Assembly (NCBI RefSeq): GCF_021033825.1
Contig: NZ_JAIFXZ010000002.1
Coordinates: 62,001 to 126,000 of the forward strand
Direction of reading: 5' to 3'
Source of the DNA: Dietzia aurantiaca
GTDB lineage: Bacteria > Actinomycetota > Actinomycetes > Mycobacteriales > Mycobacteriaceae
Length of the DNA: 64,000 bases
Positions 46,019 to 55,531 of the stretch are shown one piece after another. Positions within the stretch are counted from its first letter, which is position 1. Each line of letters starts with the position of its first letter. The notes beneath the pieces were generated by a model. It did not search any database. It had not been told where the DNA came from and worked only from the letters and a program-made list of their open reading frames with translations. Made by a program: the position numbers and the translations under genes.

Positions 46019-46897
46019 GTGGATGACGCTCCGTCCGGCCCGCCCGGGCCCACTGCCGCGGCCGCGGCGCCCCCGTCCCGCGCCGGCCGCGACCTGACCC
46101 GGGCGATCCCGGTGGGGATCGGGCTCGGTGCCCTCGTGATCGCCAGTATCGCGTTCAATCCGCGGGCGTGGTATCTGGTCGCGGGCGGAGCCGTGGCCAT
46201 CGGGACGTGGGAGGTTTTCAAACGCCTCCGTCAGGCCCGGTTCACGCTGCCCCTCGTTCCCCTGCTCCTCGGCGGTCAGGCGATGGTGTGGTCAGGGTTC
46301 CTGATCGGCGCGACCGGGGCCTTCGCGGCTTTCGCGGCCACGGCGGTGGTCGTGCTGGTCTGGCGGTTGCTCATGGGCGGCCTCGACACCGCTCCGAAGA
46401 ACTATCTACGGGACGTCTCGGTCACGGTGTTCGTCCTGGTCTGGATCGCCGTGCCGGGATCCCTGGGCGCGATGCTCTCGGACGGTGAGTACGGCGCGCA
46501 ACGCGTCATCGCGCTCATCCTGCTCGTGGTGTGCTCGGACGTCGGTGGCTATATCGCCGGCGTGCTGTTCGGAAAGCACCCGATGGCGCCCGCCATCAGT
46601 CCGAAGAAGTCCTGGGAGGGCTTCGCCGGCTCACTCATCCTCGCGATGGTCGGCGGTGCGCTGGTCGTGTGGCTGCTGTTCGACGACGACATCTGGAAGG
46701 GCATCCTCCTCGGCGTGCTCGCGGTGTTCACCGCGACCCTCGGCGATCTCGTGGAGTCCCAGGTCAAGCGCGACCTCGGGATCAAGGACATGGGGACGCT
46801 GTTGCCGGGTCACGGCGGGTTCATGGACCGCCTCGATTCCGTTCTGCCCAGCGCGGTGGTGGTCTGGATCGTCTTCACATTCGTCGTCCCGACATAG
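46019..46897 (+). CDS. cdsA: Phosphatidate cytidylyltransferase
   Basis: Makes CDP-diacylglycerol from phosphatidic acid and CTP, the branch point for all bacterial phospholipids. The 292-residue membrane protein has a Pro/Ala N-terminus and seven to eight hydrophobic helices. The CDP-alcohol signature near the C-terminus is ISPKKSWEGFAGS and FTATLGDLVESQVKRDLGIKDMGTLLPGHGGFMDRLDS. GAGGAG precedes the GTG. It follows pyrH-frr, the usual actinobacterial order, and faces the lapA-like gene. Confidence 0.95.
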   Translation: MDDAPSGPPGPTAAAAAPPSRAGRDLTRAIPVGIGLGALVIASIAFNPRAWYLVAGGAVAIGTWEVFKRLRQARFTLPLVPLLLGGQAMVWSGFLIGATGAFAAFAATAVVVLVWRLLMGGLDTAPKNYLRDVSVTVFVLVWIAVPGSLGAMLSDGEYGAQRVIALILLVVCSDVGGYIAGVLFGKHPMAPAISPKKSWEGFAGSLILAMVGGALVVWLLFDDDIWKGILLGVLAVFTATLGDLVESQVKRDLGIKDMGTLLPGHGGFMDRLDSVLPSAVVVWIVFTFVVPT

Positions 46898-46906
46898 CGG
46901 ACACTT

Positions 46907-46937
46907 CGGCCGGCCGGACTGTCGTTCCGCCCGGCCG
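46907..46937. terminator. Two-way terminator between cdsA and lapA-like gene
   Basis: CGGCCGGCCGGA (46907-46918) pairs with TCCGCCCGGCCG (46926-46937), one mismatch, 7-nt loop. It lies in the 50-nt gap between two converging genes. Confidence 0.6.
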
Positions 46938-46947
46938 ACCAGCGACA

Positions 46948-47373
46948 TCAGTGGGATCGTGCCGAGAGCTTTCGGGCCTTGCGCGCGCGCATCCGGAGCT
47001 GCAGGATCCGGAACCCGGCGAACAGGGCCATGATCAATGCGCCGGCGATGGCGGCGAAGAGGATCAGGACACCCAGCGGCAGGCTGAAATGCAGACCGAG
47101 GTACTGCACGTCCGTCGAGGTGGTGTTCTGTGCGATGAAGATCAGCAGGAGAATCGTGACCAACGCGCCCAGCACCAGACCGACCCACGCCGATCCGAGC
47201 CTGCCCGCCGCGCTGTCGGGCACGGCCTGAGGCGAGAGGCGATCGTGATCGGTCGCCTCCGGGGCCGACGGCGCGGGCACGTCGGTGATTGAATTCTCGG
47301 CGGGCACCACGGCCGTCTCAGGGGACGACTCGGTGTTGCCGGCGTCGGCAGGGTCGTGTGAACGCGTGGTCAT
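46948..47373 (-). CDS. LapA/DUF1049 domain membrane protein
   Basis: A 141-residue protein: an acidic, Pro/Ala-rich N-terminus of about 60 residues, two transmembrane helices (about 62-84 WVGLVLGALVTILLLIFIAQ, and about 98-122 LGVLILFAAIAGALIMALFAGF), and a basic C-terminus. The NTTSTDVQYLGLHFSLPLGV stretch between the helices is the LapA (DUF1049) hallmark. The function is unknown; E. coli LapA helps regulate lipopolysaccharide, which is irrelevant here. A TACAGT hexamer sits 6 nt before the ATG. It is divergent from rlmN. Confidence 0.8.
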   Translation of the reverse strand: MTTRSHDPADAGNTESSPETAVVPAENSITDVPAPSAPEATDHDRLSPQAVPDSAAGRLGSAWVGLVLGALVTILLLIFIAQNTTSTDVQYLGLHFSLPLGVLILFAAIAGALIMALFAGFRILQLRMRARKARKLSARSH

Positions 47374-47379
47374 AGGTGA

Positions 47380-47385
47380 ACTGTA
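47380..47385 (-). promoter_or_regulatory. Candidate -10 of leaderless lapA-like gene
   Basis: On the minus strand TACAGT ends 6 nt before the ATG at 47373. Confidence 0.35.
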
Positions 47386-47458
47386 AGCCTTCCCGGCGCT
47401 CGTGAGCACCGCCACTCGGTGTGTTGTCCGGCCTCGGTTCTGACACAATGGCCGCATC

Positions 47459-48568
47459 ATGGCTGAACCACTTCCCCTCGTCTTCGATGCGCCCCGCCGC
47501 GGGCTGCCCCCTCGTCACTTCGCCGACCTCGACGCCGAGGGGCGGGCGGAGGCGATGGCGGAGTTGGAGGTCCCGGCGTTCCGCGCCAAGCAGCTGGCAA
47601 ACCAGTACTTCGGTCGTCTCGAGGCGGACCCGCGGGAGATGACCGACCTCCCCGCCAGCCTGCGCGACCGGGTCGCGGACGAGCTGTTTCCGCCCCTGAC
47701 GTCCTCACTGCGGCATATCACCACCGACGAGGGCACCACGCGTAAGACACTGTGGAAGCTCCACGACGGTTCGCTCGTGGAGAGTGTGCTGATGCGGTAC
47801 CCGGATCGGGCGACGGTCTGCATCTCCAGCCAGGCCGGGTGTGGCATGGCATGTCCGTTCTGCGCGACCGGGCAGGGCGGCCTCCAACGCAACCTGTCCG
47901 CGGCGGAGATCCTCGACCAGGTCCGGGTGGCCGCCCGGGCCATGCGCGACGGCGAGATCCCGGGCGGTCCCGGCCGCCTGTCGAACGTGGTCTTCATGGG
48001 GATGGGGGAGCCGCTGGCCAACTACAAGCGGGTGCTCACCGCGGTGCGGGGTATCGTCTCGCCGCCTCCGTCGGGCTTCGGGCTCTCCCAGCGCGCGGTC
48101 ACGGTGTCGACGGTCGGCGTGGTCCCGGCCATCCACCGGCTCGCCGAGGAAGGCTTGCAGGTCACCCTCGCCGTGTCGCTGCACACTCCGGACGACGAGC
48201 TGCGCGACACGCTGGTGCCGGTCAACAACCGGTGGCCGGTCTCCGAGGTCATGGACGCCGCCCGCCACTACGCGGATGCGACCGGTCGTCGCGTATCGAT
48301 CGAGTACGCGCTGATCCGTGACGTGAACGACCACACGTGGCGGGGCGAGATGCTCGGCCGTCTCCTCGCGCAGCGCCTGGGCGCGATGGCGCACGTGAAT
48401 CTCATCCCGCTGAACCCGACCCCGGGGAGTGAGTGGGACGCCAGCCCCAGGCATCAGCAGGACGCGTTCGTCGAGGCGGTTCGTGCAGCGGGCGTCTCCT
48501 GCACCGTCCGTGACACACGGGGGCAGGAGATCGCGGCCGCCTGCGGCCAGCTCGCCGCAGAGGAGTGA
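47459..48568 (+). CDS. rlmN: 23S rRNA/tRNA adenine-C2 methyltransferase RlmN
   Basis: Radical-SAM enzyme that methylates A2503 of 23S rRNA and A37 of some tRNAs. The 369 residues carry the cluster motif [21 protein letters not shown] (CxxxCxxC), preceded by [15 protein letters not shown], then [44 protein letters not shown], and the C-terminal Cys region [21 protein letters not shown] carrying the methyl-bearing cysteine. A CACAAT hexamer lies 9 nt before the ATG. Confidence 0.96.
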   Translation: MAEPLPLVFDAPRRGLPPRHFADLDAEGRAEAMAELEVPAFRAKQLANQYFGRLEADPREMTDLPASLRDRVADELFPPLTSSLRHITTDEGTTRKTLWKLHDGSLVESVLMRYPDRATVCISSQAGCGMACPFCATGQGGLQRNLSAAEILDQVRVAARAMRDGEIPGGPGRLSNVVFMGMGEPLANYKRVLTAVRGIVSPPPSGFGLSQRAVTVSTVGVVPAIHRLAEEGLQVTLAVSLHTPDDELRDTLVPVNNRWPVSEVMDAARHYADATGRRVSIEYALIRDVNDHTWRGEMLGRLLAQRLGAMAHVNLIPLNPTPGSEWDASPRHQQDAFVEAVRAAGVSCTVRDTRGQEIAAACGQLAAEE

Positions 48569-48595
48569 CACCCCGCCGCCTCACCGACCAGAACA

Positions 48596-48628
48596 AGGGC
48601 CGCCCCGCGCTTTAAGCGGGGCGGCCCT
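48596..48628. terminator. Two-way terminator after rlmN
   Basis: AGGGCCGCCCCGC (48596-48608) and GCGGGGCGGCCCT (48616-48628), a perfect 13-bp stem with loop GCTTTAA, between converging rlmN and the DUF2631 gene. Confidence 0.85.
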
Positions 48629-48652
48629 CGTCAGCCGGTTGTGGTTCCGGAA

Positions 48653-49006
48653 TCAGTTGGCGCGGGAGGCGGTGATGGCGCCGGTGGCCACACCGCCGGC
48701 CACGGCGTAGTGGTCCGAGGGGACCGAGAAGACCCTGTGCGACTTGGCGTAGGTGTCCTTCTTGGGGCGCAGCGAGAGGATCATCCAGATCAGCAGGAAC
48801 GCGGCGATCGCGACCAGCCAGATGTTCTCGACGTTTCCGATGTGATTGCCGAAGAGCATGCCGAGCAGGAACAGGACGAAGAAGCCTCCCACCGCCCAGC
48901 CGAACTTCGCGCTGTGCTTGTGCCAGCCCCACTCGACCGACGGCTCGTCGAGCGAGCTGACCCCGTCCACGACGACCTCTGCACTGGTGTGTCCGTCCGC
49001 GCTCAT
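48653..49006 (-). CDS. DUF2631 small membrane protein
   Basis: A 117-residue protein of the DUF2631 family: VEWGWHKHSAKFGWAVGGFFVLFLLGMLFGNHIGN, then ENIWLVAIAAFLLIWMILSLRPKKDTYAK. It has two transmembrane helices (about 34-52 and 62-82) and a polar C-terminus. The Trp-rich entry (EWGWH) before helix 1 is characteristic. Its neighbourhood beside rlmN and dxr is the same in mycobacteria. The function is unknown. GGGGAGC precedes the ATG. Confidence 0.82.
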   Translation of the reverse strand: MSADGHTSAEVVVDGVSSLDEPSVEWGWHKHSAKFGWAVGGFFVLFLLGMLFGNHIGNVENIWLVAIAAFLLIWMILSLRPKKDTYAKSHRVFSVPSDHYAVAGGVATGAITASRAN

Positions 49007-49159
49007 GCTCCCCGGTTCTCCTCACGGCTCGCTGGCAGCCCTGCGGGCCGCCGACATCGGACCCAGTTTGTCACACCGGGTCGGGCGGCCGACGGGTAAC
49101 CCGCCCGTGTCGCCCCACACACCGGGTGCCGCGATGCGGCATCAGACACCGATGATGTG

Positions 49160-49165
49160 GACAAT
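49160..49165 (+). promoter_or_regulatory. Candidate -10 of leaderless dxr
   Basis: GACAAT ends 6 nt before the GTG at 49172. Confidence 0.35.
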
Positions 49166-49171
49166 GACAGG

Positions 49172-50335
49172 GTGACCACGCGTGTTCTCGTCCTCGGCAG
49201 TACCGGATCGATCGGTACCCAGGCCCTCGAGGTGACCTCCGAGTCCGGCCCCGACCACTTCCTGGTGGTGGGTCTTGCCGCAGGCGGTGGCCGCGTGGAT
49301 CTGCTCACCGACCAGCTCCGCAGTACCGGGGCCGGGACCGTCGCGGTGTCGGATCCGATCGCCGCGGAGAAGATCCGGGCAGAGTTCCCCGAGGTCAGGG
49401 TGCTCGACGGCCCGGAGGCCGCGACAAGGCTCGTCCGCGAGGTCGAGGCCGATGTCGTCCTCAACGGGATCGACGGGTCGATCGGTCTCGGGCCGACCCT
49501 CGCCGCACTGGACACCGGCGCCCGGCTGGCGCTCGCGAACAAGGAGTCCCTCGTCGCCGGCGGGGCGCTCGTGACGGGCAGGGCCGCGCCCGGGCAGCTG
49601 GTCCCGGTCGATTCGGAGCACTCGGCGATGGCCCAGTGCCTACGTGCCGGCACATCCGACGAGGTGGCGTCGCTCGTGCTCACCGCATCGGGCGGCCCGT
49701 TCCGTGGCCGGAGTCGTGCGGAGCTCGCCGACGTGACGTCGGCGCAGGCCCTCCGGCACCCCACCTGGGCGATGGGTCGGATGATCACGCTGAACTCCGC
49801 GACCCTGGTCAACAAGTCCCTCGAACTGATCGAGGCGCACCTGCTGTTCGGGGTGCCGTATGACCGGATCGACGTGACGGTCCATCCCCAGTCGGTGGTG
49901 CATTCCGCGGTGACCTTCGTGGACGGCGCGACAGTGGCCAAAGCCTCGCCGCCGTCGATGAAATTGCCTATCGCGTTGGCCTTGGGCTGGCCGTCGCGGA
50001 TCGCGGGGGTGTCGACGCCCCTGGACTTCTCGCAGTCGCACACCTGGACGTTCGAGCCCGTCGACGAGGTGACGTTCCCGGCGATCTCCGTGGCGCGTGC
50101 CGCAGGCGTGGCCGGCGGGTTGCGCACGGCTGTCTTCAACGCCGCCAACGAGGAGGCCGCGCCGGCCTTCCTCGACGGGCGTATCCGTTTCACCGAGATC
50201 GTCGACGTGGTCGCGGCGACGGTCGGGGCGGCGGACGAGTGGTCCGCCGATCCCCGGGATCTGGACGATGTCGTGGCCGCTGAATCCTGGGCGCGCCGTC
50301 ATGCGGCTACGCTCGTGACCGGGCTGGAGGGCTGA
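49172..50335 (+). CDS. dxr: 1-deoxy-D-xylulose 5-phosphate reductoisomerase
   Basis: Second step of the MEP isoprenoid pathway: DXP to MEP with NADPH. The 387-residue protein shows [17 protein letters not shown], the catalytic loop [53 protein letters not shown], and [27 protein letters not shown]. The GTG at 49172 is preferred to an in-frame GTG 15 nt earlier because a GACAAT hexamer is 6 nt before it. It is followed by rip1 and ispG, so two MEP enzymes flank a protease. Target of fosmidomycin. Confidence 0.95.
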   Translation: MTTRVLVLGSTGSIGTQALEVTSESGPDHFLVVGLAAGGGRVDLLTDQLRSTGAGTVAVSDPIAAEKIRAEFPEVRVLDGPEAATRLVREVEADVVLNGIDGSIGLGPTLAALDTGARLALANKESLVAGGALVTGRAAPGQLVPVDSEHSAMAQCLRAGTSDEVASLVLTASGGPFRGRSRAELADVTSAQALRHPTWAMGRMITLNSATLVNKSLELIEAHLLFGVPYDRIDVTVHPQSVVHSAVTFVDGATVAKASPPSMKLPIALALGWPSRIAGVSTPLDFSQSHTWTFEPVDEVTFPAISVARAAGVAGGLRTAVFNAANEEAAPAFLDGRIRFTEIVDVVAATVGAADEWSADPRDLDDVVAAESWARRHAATLVTGLEG

Positions 50336-50338
50336 GAC

Positions 50339-51571
50339 GTGTTGGTCGTGGGAATCATCCTGTTCGCCCTCGGGATCATGCTGTCGATCGTGCTGCACGA
50401 GTTCGGCCATATGAAGGTCGCGCAGTGGTCGGGGATGAAGGTCCGCAGGTTCTTCGTCGGTTTCGGCCCGACCGTCTGGTCGACCAACCGCGGTGGGATC
50501 GAGTACGGGCTCAAGGCCGTCCCGCTCGGCGGGTTCTGCGACATCGCGGGAATGACGGCGTACGACGAGTTGTCTCCCGAGGACGAGCCCCGGGCGATGT
50601 GGCGGCAGGCGTGGTGGAAGCGCGTGGCTGTGCTGTTGGCAGGGCCGGCCATGAACATCCTCCTGGCAATCGCGCTGTTCTATGGCGTGGCCCTCGGGTG
50701 GGGTCTGGTGAACCGGGATGTGCAGCCGATCCCGACCGATCGGGTGGCGGCGGTCGTGGGGGACACCTGCGCGGCCGGACAGGCGGGGGAGCCGGCGTGT
50801 GGACCGGGGCTGGGCCCCGCCGGTGCGGCGGGGATCCTCCCCGGCGACCGGATCGTCGCGGTCGACGGTGTGCCGGTATCGAGTTGGGCCGATCTGTCGG
50901 AGGAGGTCGCGGGGCTACCCGGCGAGACCGTGCCGGTGGTCGTGGACAGGGGCGGTGAGGAGACGACGACGACGGCGACGTTGACCTCGTCCACCGTCGA
51001 CGGGCAGGAGCGCGGTGCGCTCGGTGTGCGGCTCTCGGATGAGGGGATCCCACAGGAGATCCTGGACGATCCCGCCTATCAGACCGTCAACACCTATGAC
51101 GTGTGGAGCGCGGTCCCGGCGACGATCGTGTTCACCGGGGACATGGTCGACGCGACCGTGCAGGGGCTCATCTCGTTCCCGTCCAAGATCCCGGCTGTGG
51201 CGGCCTCGATCTTCGGGGCCGAGCGGGCCGAGGATTCGCCGGTCTCGGTCGTCGGCGCGAGCCATATCGGCGGCCAGGCGGCCGAGCAGGGCGCGTGGTG
51301 GCTGTTCGTGCTCTTCCTGGCCGGGCTCAACCTGTTCCTCGGCGCGTTCAACCTGGTCCCGCTCACCCCGTTCGACGGCGGCCACGTCGCGGTCGTGTTC
51401 TACGAGAAGATCCGGGATGCCCTGCGCCGCCTCCGCGGCCTGGCCCCGGGCGGGCCGGCCGACTACGAGAAGCTGGCCCCGATCACCATGACCGTGTTCG
51501 TGCTGTTGATCGGCGTGTCCGCGATCGTCATCACCGCTGATTTCGTCAACCCGATCCTGCTGACCGGGTGA
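50339..51571 (+). CDS. rip1: Rip1-type site-2 intramembrane zinc protease
   Basis: M50 metalloprotease that cleaves anti-sigma factors and other membrane substrates within the bilayer. The 410 residues show HEFGH at 20-24 in the first helix (Zn ligands), [32 protein letters not shown], and a PDZ-like region at about 150-245 ([21 protein letters not shown]). The third Zn/Asp site is [17 protein letters not shown]. Four or five transmembrane helices are predicted. GTG 50339 starts 3 nt after dxr and probably depends on it. dxr-rip1-ispG is the mycobacterial order. Substrates must lie elsewhere in the genome. Confidence 0.93.
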   Translation: MLVVGIILFALGIMLSIVLHEFGHMKVAQWSGMKVRRFFVGFGPTVWSTNRGGIEYGLKAVPLGGFCDIAGMTAYDELSPEDEPRAMWRQAWWKRVAVLLAGPAMNILLAIALFYGVALGWGLVNRDVQPIPTDRVAAVVGDTCAAGQAGEPACGPGLGPAGAAGILPGDRIVAVDGVPVSSWADLSEEVAGLPGETVPVVVDRGGEETTTTATLTSSTVDGQERGALGVRLSDEGIPQEILDDPAYQTVNTYDVWSAVPATIVFTGDMVDATVQGLISFPSKIPAVAASIFGAERAEDSPVSVVGASHIGGQAAEQGAWWLFVLFLAGLNLFLGAFNLVPLTPFDGGHVAVVFYEKIRDALRRLRGLAPGGPADYEKLAPITMTVFVLLIGVSAIVITADFVNPILLTG

Positions 51572-51671
51572 TCCCGGCGACTCCTGCTCGCACGCGGTGG
51601 CCCCGACCCGGATAATGGCGGGCGGGACTCATCAGCATCCGGCTGCCAAGCCCCTAAGGAAGGCCCTTCAC

Positions 51672-52856
51672 GTGAACGACTCGTCCTCCATCCCCGTCGG
51701 TCTGGGAATGCCCGACGCGCCGCTGCCCGCCCTGGCGCCGCGTCGGAAGACCCGTCAGCTCTTCGTGGGACAGGTGGGCGTGGGCAGCGACCATCCGATC
51801 TCGGTCCAGTCCATGACCACCACCAAGACCCACGACGTGAACTCGACGCTCCAGCAGATCGCCGAGCTCACGGCGTCGGGCTGCGACATCGTCCGGGTGG
51901 CGTGTCCTCGACAGGAGGACGCGGACGCGCTGGCGACCATCGCCCGCAAGTCCCCGATCCCGGTGATCGCGGATATCCACTTCCAGCCGAAGTACATCTT
52001 CGCGGCGATCGATGCCGGGTGTGCGGCCGTGCGCGTCAACCCGGGCAACATCAAGGAGTTCGACGGGCGGGTCAAGGAGGTCGCCAAGGCGGCCGGGGAG
52101 GCCGGGATCCCCATCCGGATCGGCGTCAATGCCGGCTCTCTTGATCCGCGTCTGCTGGCCAAGTACGGCAAGGCCACCCCCGAGGCGCTGGTCGAGTCCG
52201 CGGTCTGGGAGGCCTCACTGTTCGAGGAGCACGGGTTCGGCGACATCAAGATCTCGGTCAAGCACAACGACCCGGTGATCATGGTGGAGGCCTACCGCCA
52301 GCTCGCGGCCCGGACCGATTACCCGCTGCACCTGGGCGTGACCGAGGCCGGCCCGGCGTTCCAGGGCACCATCAAGTCGTCGGTGGCGTTCGGGGCGCTG
52401 CTCTCCGAGGGTATCGGCGACACCATCCGTGTCTCCCTCTCCGCACCTCCGGCGGAAGAGATCAAGGTCGGCACCCAGATCCTTCAGTCGCTCAACCTGC
52501 GACCCCGCAAGCTCGAGATCGTCTCCTGCCCGTCGTGTGGGCGCGCGCAGGTGGACGTCTACAAGCTCGCCGATGAGGTCACGGCCGGCCTCGAGGGCAT
52601 GAGCGTCCCGCTACGTGTGGCCGTGATGGGCTGCGTCGTCAACGGCCCGGGCGAGGCCCGCGAGGCGGATCTCGGCGTGGCATCCGGAAACGGCAAGGGG
52701 CAGATCTTCGTCAAGGGTGAGGTCATCAAGACCGTCCCCGAGGCGATGATCGTCGAGACGCTGATCGAGGAGGCGATGCGGATCGCCGAGGAGATGGGCG
52801 AGCCCGTCGGAGAGGCCGTGGAGGGCCAGGGCCCCCAGGTCAAGGTCACGCGATAG
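51672..52856 (+). CDS. ispG: HMB-PP synthase (IspG/GcpE)
   Basis: Penultimate MEP-pathway enzyme, reducing ME-cPP to HMB-PP with a [4Fe-4S] cluster. The 394 residues show [90 protein letters not shown], and the cluster ligands [18 protein letters not shown], followed by [18 protein letters not shown]. The GTG at 51672 has AAGGAAGG upstream and is preferred to a longer opening 75 nt before. GNAT starts 3 nt after its stop. Confidence 0.96.
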   Translation: MNDSSSIPVGLGMPDAPLPALAPRRKTRQLFVGQVGVGSDHPISVQSMTTTKTHDVNSTLQQIAELTASGCDIVRVACPRQEDADALATIARKSPIPVIADIHFQPKYIFAAIDAGCAAVRVNPGNIKEFDGRVKEVAKAAGEAGIPIRIGVNAGSLDPRLLAKYGKATPEALVESAVWEASLFEEHGFGDIKISVKHNDPVIMVEAYRQLAARTDYPLHLGVTEAGPAFQGTIKSSVAFGALLSEGIGDTIRVSLSAPPAEEIKVGTQILQSLNLRPRKLEIVSCPSCGRAQVDVYKLADEVTAGLEGMSVPLRVAVMGCVVNGPGEAREADLGVASGNGKGQIFVKGEVIKTVPEAMIVETLIEEAMRIAEEMGEPVGEAVEGQGPQVKVTR

Positions 52857-52859
52857 GCC

Positions 52860-53714
52860 GTGACCGACACGGTTGCCCCACCTTCCGGGGTCGGCGACTG
52901 CCGGGAGGTCGGACCCGGAGAGTCCGCCGCGCTCTCGCGCGTACTCGACACCGATCCCTACGTGTCGGCTCCCGCCGCCGAGAAGTACCTGCTCTCGGGC
53001 GTCGCCGGGGGAGCGGACGGTCGCTTCCTCACCCGTGGCGGGCCGGAACGGTCGCTGGTGTTCGTGGGCAACTCTGTTCTCCCGATCACCGGGGACGCCG
53101 AAGATCACGCGGCGCTCGGCCGCGCCGTGGTCGACATGGGTCTCGGACCGATGTCGGTACACGGCCGTCGGGACCAGGTCGCGCTCCTGTGGCCGTCGCT
53201 GGGATGCGGCTGGGGCCCCGCCCGGGAGCACCGGACGGCGCAGTTCCTGATGACGCTGGGGTCACCGGTCGATCCGACCCTGGTCCTGGACGGGATCCGA
53301 CCCGCCACGTTGCAGGAGTTCGAACCGGTACTCGCGGCCGCCGCGGACATGTATCGAGAGGAGTTGCTGGCCGACCCGTTCGCCGTTGGGGCCGGCGCTC
53401 CTTTCCGGCGGCGCGTGGCACGGTCCGTGGCGCGCGGCAGAACCTGGGTCGGTGTCGACCGGGGACGGGTGTACTTCAAGGCCGACGTCGCCGCGGTCTC
53501 CTCGCGCGTGGCGCAGATCCAGGGAGTGTGGGTCGAGCCGGCACTCCGGGCAACAGGGCTGGGCGCCGGTGGCACGGCGGCAGTCTGTAGCGCCCTCCAG
53601 TCCCGCGGGCTGACCCCGTCGCTGGTGGTCAACGGCTCCAACGCGCCCGCGCGCGCGGCGTACCGCCGGGTCGGGATGGTCGACGTGGTCGACTACGCGA
53701 CGATCCTCCTGTGA
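52860..53714 (+). CDS. DUF4081/GNAT acetyltransferase-like protein
   Basis: A 284-residue protein with an N-terminal DUF4081-like half (AALSRVLDTDPYVSAPAAEKYLLSGV, RSLVFVGNSVLPITGD). A GNAT domain occupies about residues 145-280 (FKADVAAVSSRVAQIQGVWVEPALRATGLGAGGTAAVCSALQSRG, with the acetyl-CoA loop RATGLGAGG, and NAPARAAYRRVGM). The arrangement and place after ispG match a conserved mycobacterial gene of unknown substrate. The GTG is translationally coupled to ispG (3-nt gap). What it acetylates cannot be inferred from sequence. Confidence 0.8.
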   Translation: MTDTVAPPSGVGDCREVGPGESAALSRVLDTDPYVSAPAAEKYLLSGVAGGADGRFLTRGGPERSLVFVGNSVLPITGDAEDHAALGRAVVDMGLGPMSVHGRRDQVALLWPSLGCGWGPAREHRTAQFLMTLGSPVDPTLVLDGIRPATLQEFEPVLAAAADMYREELLADPFAVGAGAPFRRRVARSVARGRTWVGVDRGRVYFKADVAAVSSRVAQIQGVWVEPALRATGLGAGGTAAVCSALQSRGLTPSLVVNGSNAPARAAYRRVGMVDVVDYATILL

Positions 53715-53858
53715 GGGGTGGGCCGCACGATCCGGGCCTTCGGCGGTCCCGGGATGTTGTGGGACAATCGAGTCGAACCGTCAACCCGTCGACGCCGAGT
53801 GGTCTTCGAGCAGTGATCACGCAGCCCCGGACGTCGACATCGAAAGGTGCCACCGCCG

Positions 53859-54296
53859 ATGACCGCGCCCGAGACCGATCGCGCCACTCCGGATCACGAC
53901 GCGGGGGGAGTCGCCGGTGACCCGCGATTCCGGTCGGATGCCGCAGCGGACCGGGTGATGCGGCGCCTGCTGCGCGTCGACGGACTCGATCCGTCCGCCA
54001 GCACGGGCGCACACCGTGCGTTCCGGACGTCGGTGCTCGTCTCCGCCGTGAGGTGTCTGATCACCTACCTGTTGATCCCGATCCTCGTCCCGCTGCTCAG
54101 CCTCTCCGGTTGGGTCGCGGCGCCGATCGGGATCGTGTTGTGCGTGATCGCGGTCGTCAACGGCGTCGTGAGTGTGCGCCGCTTCTGGACGGCGGACCAC
54201 CCTCGCCGCTGGGTGTACACGGGCTTCATGGCCGTCGTGTTCGTCATCCTCGGGGTGGCGATGGTCTCCGAGCTCCACCGGATGGGGGTGATGTGA
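53859..54296 (+). CDS. Small three-helix membrane protein
   Basis: A 145-residue protein of unknown family: an acidic/polar N-terminus (residues 1-45, with the RVMRRLLRVDGLDPSAS segment) and three transmembrane helices (about 54-78 SVLVSAVRCLITYLLIPILVPLLS, 86-107, 120-140 YTGFMAVVFVILGVAMVSEL). The C-terminus is short. GAAAGG lies before the ATG at 53859. An in-frame GTG is found 12 nt upstream and is less likely. Its stop overlaps a second small membrane gene by 1 nt, so the two are coupled. Confidence 0.72.
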   Translation: MTAPETDRATPDHDAGGVAGDPRFRSDAAADRVMRRLLRVDGLDPSASTGAHRAFRTSVLVSAVRCLITYLLIPILVPLLSLSGWVAAPIGIVLCVIAVVNGVVSVRRFWTADHPRRWVYTGFMAVVFVILGVAMVSELHRMGVM

Positions 54297-54439
54297 TGGA
54301 GTCGCACGAGAGCCCGGACACCGAGGTCGAGCCCCGGAGCGGGCAGCAGCCGGCGGGTAGCTCGCGGGGCGAGGTGATCTCGATGGTCCTGTTCGGACTG
54401 ATGGTGATCATCGCCTCGGTGTGCTTCGTGATCTGGTGA
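54296..54439 (+). CDS. 47-residue single-pass membrane protein
   Basis: The ATG shares its first base with the preceding TGA. The 47-residue protein ([20 protein letters not shown]...) has an acidic N-terminus followed by one hydrophobic stretch, [21 protein letters not shown] (about 27-47), running to the last residue. Too short for family assignment. The tight coupling to a three-helix protein suggests a two-subunit membrane assembly; this is inference. Confidence 0.6.
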   Translation: MESHESPDTEVEPRSGQQPAGSSRGEVISMVLFGLMVIIASVCFVIW

Positions 54440-54539
54440 CCCCACCCGCGTCCGGCCGTGTCCGTCCGGTCACGACCGGATGCCGCTGGTTCCGGGTCGC
54501 GTCGCAGGAGGGCGTGCGGCCGGGTCCCGGGAACGCGCC

Positions 54540-54545
54540 TATCCT
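54540..54545 (+). promoter_or_regulatory. Candidate -10 of leaderless map
   Basis: TATCCT ends 6 nt before the map ATG; no Shine-Dalgarno lies between. Confidence 0.45.
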
Positions 54546-54551
54546 TGGGGC

Positions 54552-55427
54552 ATGACCGCCTCGACCCGTCCGCCCCTCGTCCCCGGCACGCCGACCCCGA
54601 TTCGCACCGTGCCCGAGTCCATCCCGCGCCCGGAGTACGCGTGGCGAGACCGGGTCGACGAGGCGAACGGCGAGGCGTGGGTGCAGCCGCCCGAGGTGAT
54701 CGAGGCCATGCGGGTGGCCAGCAGGCTCGCCGCGGACGCGCTGGTGCTCGCCGGCGAGGCCGTCGCCCCAGGGACCACCACCGACGAGGTCGATCGCGTG
54801 GTGCACGAGTTCCTGTGCGACAACGGTGCCTACCCGTCGACTCTCGGTTACAAGGCGTTCCCCAAATCGTCCTGCGTCTCGCTCAACGAGGTGATCTGTC
54901 ACGGAATCCCGGACAGCACGGTCATCGAGGACGGCGATATTGTGAACGTCGACGTCACCGCCTTCATCCACGACGTGCACGGCGACACCAACGCCACGTT
55001 CTTCGCCGGTGAGCCCCGCGAGGAGGTCCGGCTCCTCGTGGAGCGGACCCGGGAGGCGATGAACCGGGGGATCAAGGCCATCCGGCCGGGGCGTGAGGTC
55101 AACGTGATCGGCCGCGTCATCGAGTCGTACGCCCGCCGGTTCGATTACACGGTCGTGCGGGAGTTCACCGGCCACGGGGTCGGCCCCACCTTCCATAACG
55201 GTCTCGTCGTTCTCCACTACGACGACCCGAGTCGAACCGAGGTCCTCGAGCCGGGGATGACATTGACCGTGGAGCCGATGATCTCGCTCGGAGGTCCGGG
55301 CTTCGACGTCTGGGACGATGACTGGACCGTGACGACCGCGGACAAGGCCTGGACCGCGCAGTTCGAGCACACCGTCGTGGTGACCGAGGACGGGTACGAG
55401 ATCCTGACGCTGCCCTCCGCGCGCTGA
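54552..55427 (+). CDS. map: Methionine aminopeptidase
   Basis: Removes the initiator Met from new proteins. The 291 residues have a 40-residue N-terminal extension rich in Pro, with the SH3-like PXXP signals usual in actinobacterial MapB. The pita-bread domain follows: [39 protein letters not shown] (Asp ligands), [15 protein letters not shown] (His), [12 protein letters not shown] (Glu) and [15 protein letters not shown] (Glu). It ends at 55427 after a Ser-Ala-Arg tail. The start ATG follows TATCCT by 6 nt. Confidence 0.96.
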   Translation: MTASTRPPLVPGTPTPIRTVPESIPRPEYAWRDRVDEANGEAWVQPPEVIEAMRVASRLAADALVLAGEAVAPGTTTDEVDRVVHEFLCDNGAYPSTLGYKAFPKSSCVSLNEVICHGIPDSTVIEDGDIVNVDVTAFIHDVHGDTNATFFAGEPREEVRLLVERTREAMNRGIKAIRPGREVNVIGRVIESYARRFDYTVVREFTGHGVGPTFHNGLVVLHYDDPSRTEVLEPGMTLTVEPMISLGGPGFDVWDDDWTVTTADKAWTAQFEHTVVVTEDGYEILTLPSAR

Positions 55428-55471
55428 GGTCCCGCTCCTCGCACGGCCATCGAGGAGGCCCGGAATTCGAT

Positions 55472-55530
55472 TTGGACGTATGTCCCACTAAGTCCTCCCG
55501 CCAGTGGACAACAGGGTGCATACTGTCCAC
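55472..55530. promoter_or_regulatory. Inverted repeats over the monooxygenase promoter
   Basis: GTGGACA (55504-55510) and TGTCCAC (55524-55530) form a perfect inverted repeat with a 13-nt spacer. It overlaps the candidate -10 CATACT (55519-55524), which lies 7 nt before the ATG at 55532. A weaker GGAC-GTAT-GTCC (55474-55485) of the same half-site lies upstream. The layout suits a repressor operator; GTTGTCCAC is also one base from a DnaA box. Confidence 0.55.
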
Positions 55531-55531
55531 C

